From an uncultured Lachnospiraceae bacterium (GTDB lineage Bacteria; Bacillota; Clostridia; Lachnospirales; Lachnospiraceae), in contig ONDO01000004.1 of NCBI GenBank assembly GCA_900316625.1, positions 99,944-163,943 of the forward strand: a stretch of 64,000 nt of DNA, read 5' to 3'. Below, one piece after another: positions 63,265 to 64,000 of the stretch. The position numbers were made by a program, and so were the translations under genes. The first letter of the stretch is position 1, and every line of letters starts with the position of its first letter. The notes under the pieces are model-generated. The model did not search any database and was not told the DNA's origin. It saw only the letters and a list, made by a program, of their open reading frames with translations.

Positions 63265-64000
63265 ATGGAACAAAGACGTGTGATCTCTACTGAGGTTCGA
63301 CAGGAAGAAGAAAAATTCGAGAATTCACTTCGTCCCCAGTCTCTGAAAGAGTATATCGGTCAGGAAAAGATCAAAAAGAATATGGAGATCTATATCAAGG
63401 CAGCAAAGGAACGTAATGAGTCCTTAGATCACTGCCTCTTTTATGGACCTCCCGGACTCGGTAAAACAACCCTTGCCGGAATTATTGCCAATGAGATGGG
63501 CGTCCACATGAAGGTAACAAGTGGTCCTGCAATTCAGAAACCAGGTGAAATCGCAGCCATTCTCAATAATCTTCAGGAGGGGGACCTCCTTTTCGTCGAT
63601 GAAATTCATCGTCTTAATCGTCAGGTAGAAGAAGTTCTCTATCCGGCGATGGAAGATTATGCTATCGATATTGTTATTGGAAAGGGAGCAAGTGCAAAAT
63701 CCATCCGTTTCCAGTTGCCCCATTTTACCCTGGTTGGTGCCACGACAAGAGCAGGCCTGCTTTCTGCTCCACTGAGAGACCGATTTGGTGTCATTGGACA
63801 CCTGGAGTTCTATGAACCTGAAGAATTAAAGACGATCATTATTCATTCTGCACACAAATTAGGTGTAAGCATTGATGATGAAGGTGCTTTAGAACTTGCA
63901 AGTAGATCCAGGGGTACACCCCGTCTTGCAAATCGTCTCTTAAAGCGTGTAAGAGATTATGCCCAGGTAAAATATGATGGAACCATAACAGGACCGGTTG
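63265..64000 (+). CDS. ruvB: Holliday junction branch-migration ATPase RuvB (3' truncated by window edge)
   Basis: 245 residues are visible with no stop before the window end. It has Walker [12 protein letters not shown], Walker [11 protein letters not shown], sensor [18 protein letters not shown] and the arginine-rich [16 protein letters not shown]. It drives branch migration with RuvA. aaggaag ribosome site. Confidence 0.97.
   Translation, partial: MEQRRVISTEVRQEEEKFENSLRPQSLKEYIGQEKIKKNMEIYIKAAKERNESLDHCLFYGPPGLGKTTLAGIIANEMGVHMKVTSGPAIQKPGEIAAILNNLQEGDLLFVDEIHRLNRQVEEVLYPAMEDYAIDIVIGKGASAKSIRFQLPHFTLVGATTRAGLLSAPLRDRFGVIGHLEFYEPEELKTIIIHSAHKLGVSIDDEGALELASRSRGTPRLANRLLKRVRDYAQVKYDGTITGPV

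Noticed and set aside
1-64000. Insertion sequences, prophage, defence islands
   Set aside because: No transposase, integrase, phage or restriction gene was found; genes are contiguous housekeeping functions.

Overview
The window is a stretch of core chromosome from a flagellated, low-to-mid GC Gram-positive bacterium. Gene content and order (flhG-PilZ-cheBAWCD-sigma28-FapA-like-DUF6115 ahead of rpsB-tsf; nusA-ylxR-ylxQ-infB-rbfA-nrnA-truB-ribF; ispH overlapping an S1-domain gene after cmk; PolC-type polymerase; rseP-ispG between dxr and polC) point to Clostridia, most likely Lachnospiraceae. The genus cannot be fixed from sequence alone. Almost all genes lie on the + strand; only the RNase H-like exonuclease gene (58087-59178) is on the minus strand. 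I see no mobile element, prophage, CRISPR array or island of foreign composition.

Layout. (1) 1-10391: end of a flagellar/chemotaxis operon: flhG (partial), a YcgR-like PilZ protein, cheB, cheA, cheW, cheC, cheD, a small membrane protein, the sigma28 gene, a FapA/DUF342 protein, an unknown protein, a DUF6115-type coiled-coil protein and a short MltG-like membrane protein. (2) 10428-15475: rpsB-tsf, then a polysaccharide deacetylase, a bactofilin, pyrH and frr. (3) 15490-24896: envelope lipid, isoprenoid and replication genes uppS, cdsA, dxr, rseP, ispG, polC. (4) 24982-30403: pheA, a Ppx/GppA-HD protein, ppk1 and two small ORFs. (5) 30415-33154: infC-rpmI-rplT behind an attenuator-like leader, galE, and a single tRNA-Glu(CUC). 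(6) 33173-41439: rimP-nusA-ylxR-ylxQ-infB-rbfA-nrnA-truB-ribF. (7) 41462-46819: a secreted NlpC/P60 wall hydrolase with a candidate WalR box, rpsO, pnp, scpA, scpB. (8) 46851-52196: a five-gene biotin-dependent Na+-pumping decarboxylase/transcarboxylase operon. (9) 52249-57210: an RpiR regulator, a BaiN/HI0933-type flavoprotein, cmk, ispH, S1-domain protein. (10) 57317-64000: cheR, the minus-strand exonuclease, 5-formyl-THF cyclo-ligase, proA, miaB, ruvA and the 5' part of ruvB.

How it works together: the first block controls flagellar gene expression and receptor adaptation (CheB/CheR methylation, CheD deamidation, CheC phosphatase). CheR lies 47 kb away in its own unit. Most of the rest is translation, envelope precursor synthesis and replication/repair. 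The carboxylase operon would couple carboxyl transfer between acyl-CoA and a 2-oxoacid to sodium export.

I found no clearly undescribed multi-gene system. The points most worth a second look are: a CheB whose receiver domain has lost the phospho-acceptor Asp; an OadG subunit that is also a lipoprotein with an extracytoplasmic domain; a perfect WalR-type direct repeat upstream of the NlpC/P60 gene; an infC gene with a probable AUU start behind a two-state leader; and a 69-residue unknown protein with its own promoter-like and terminator signals between ppk1 and infC.
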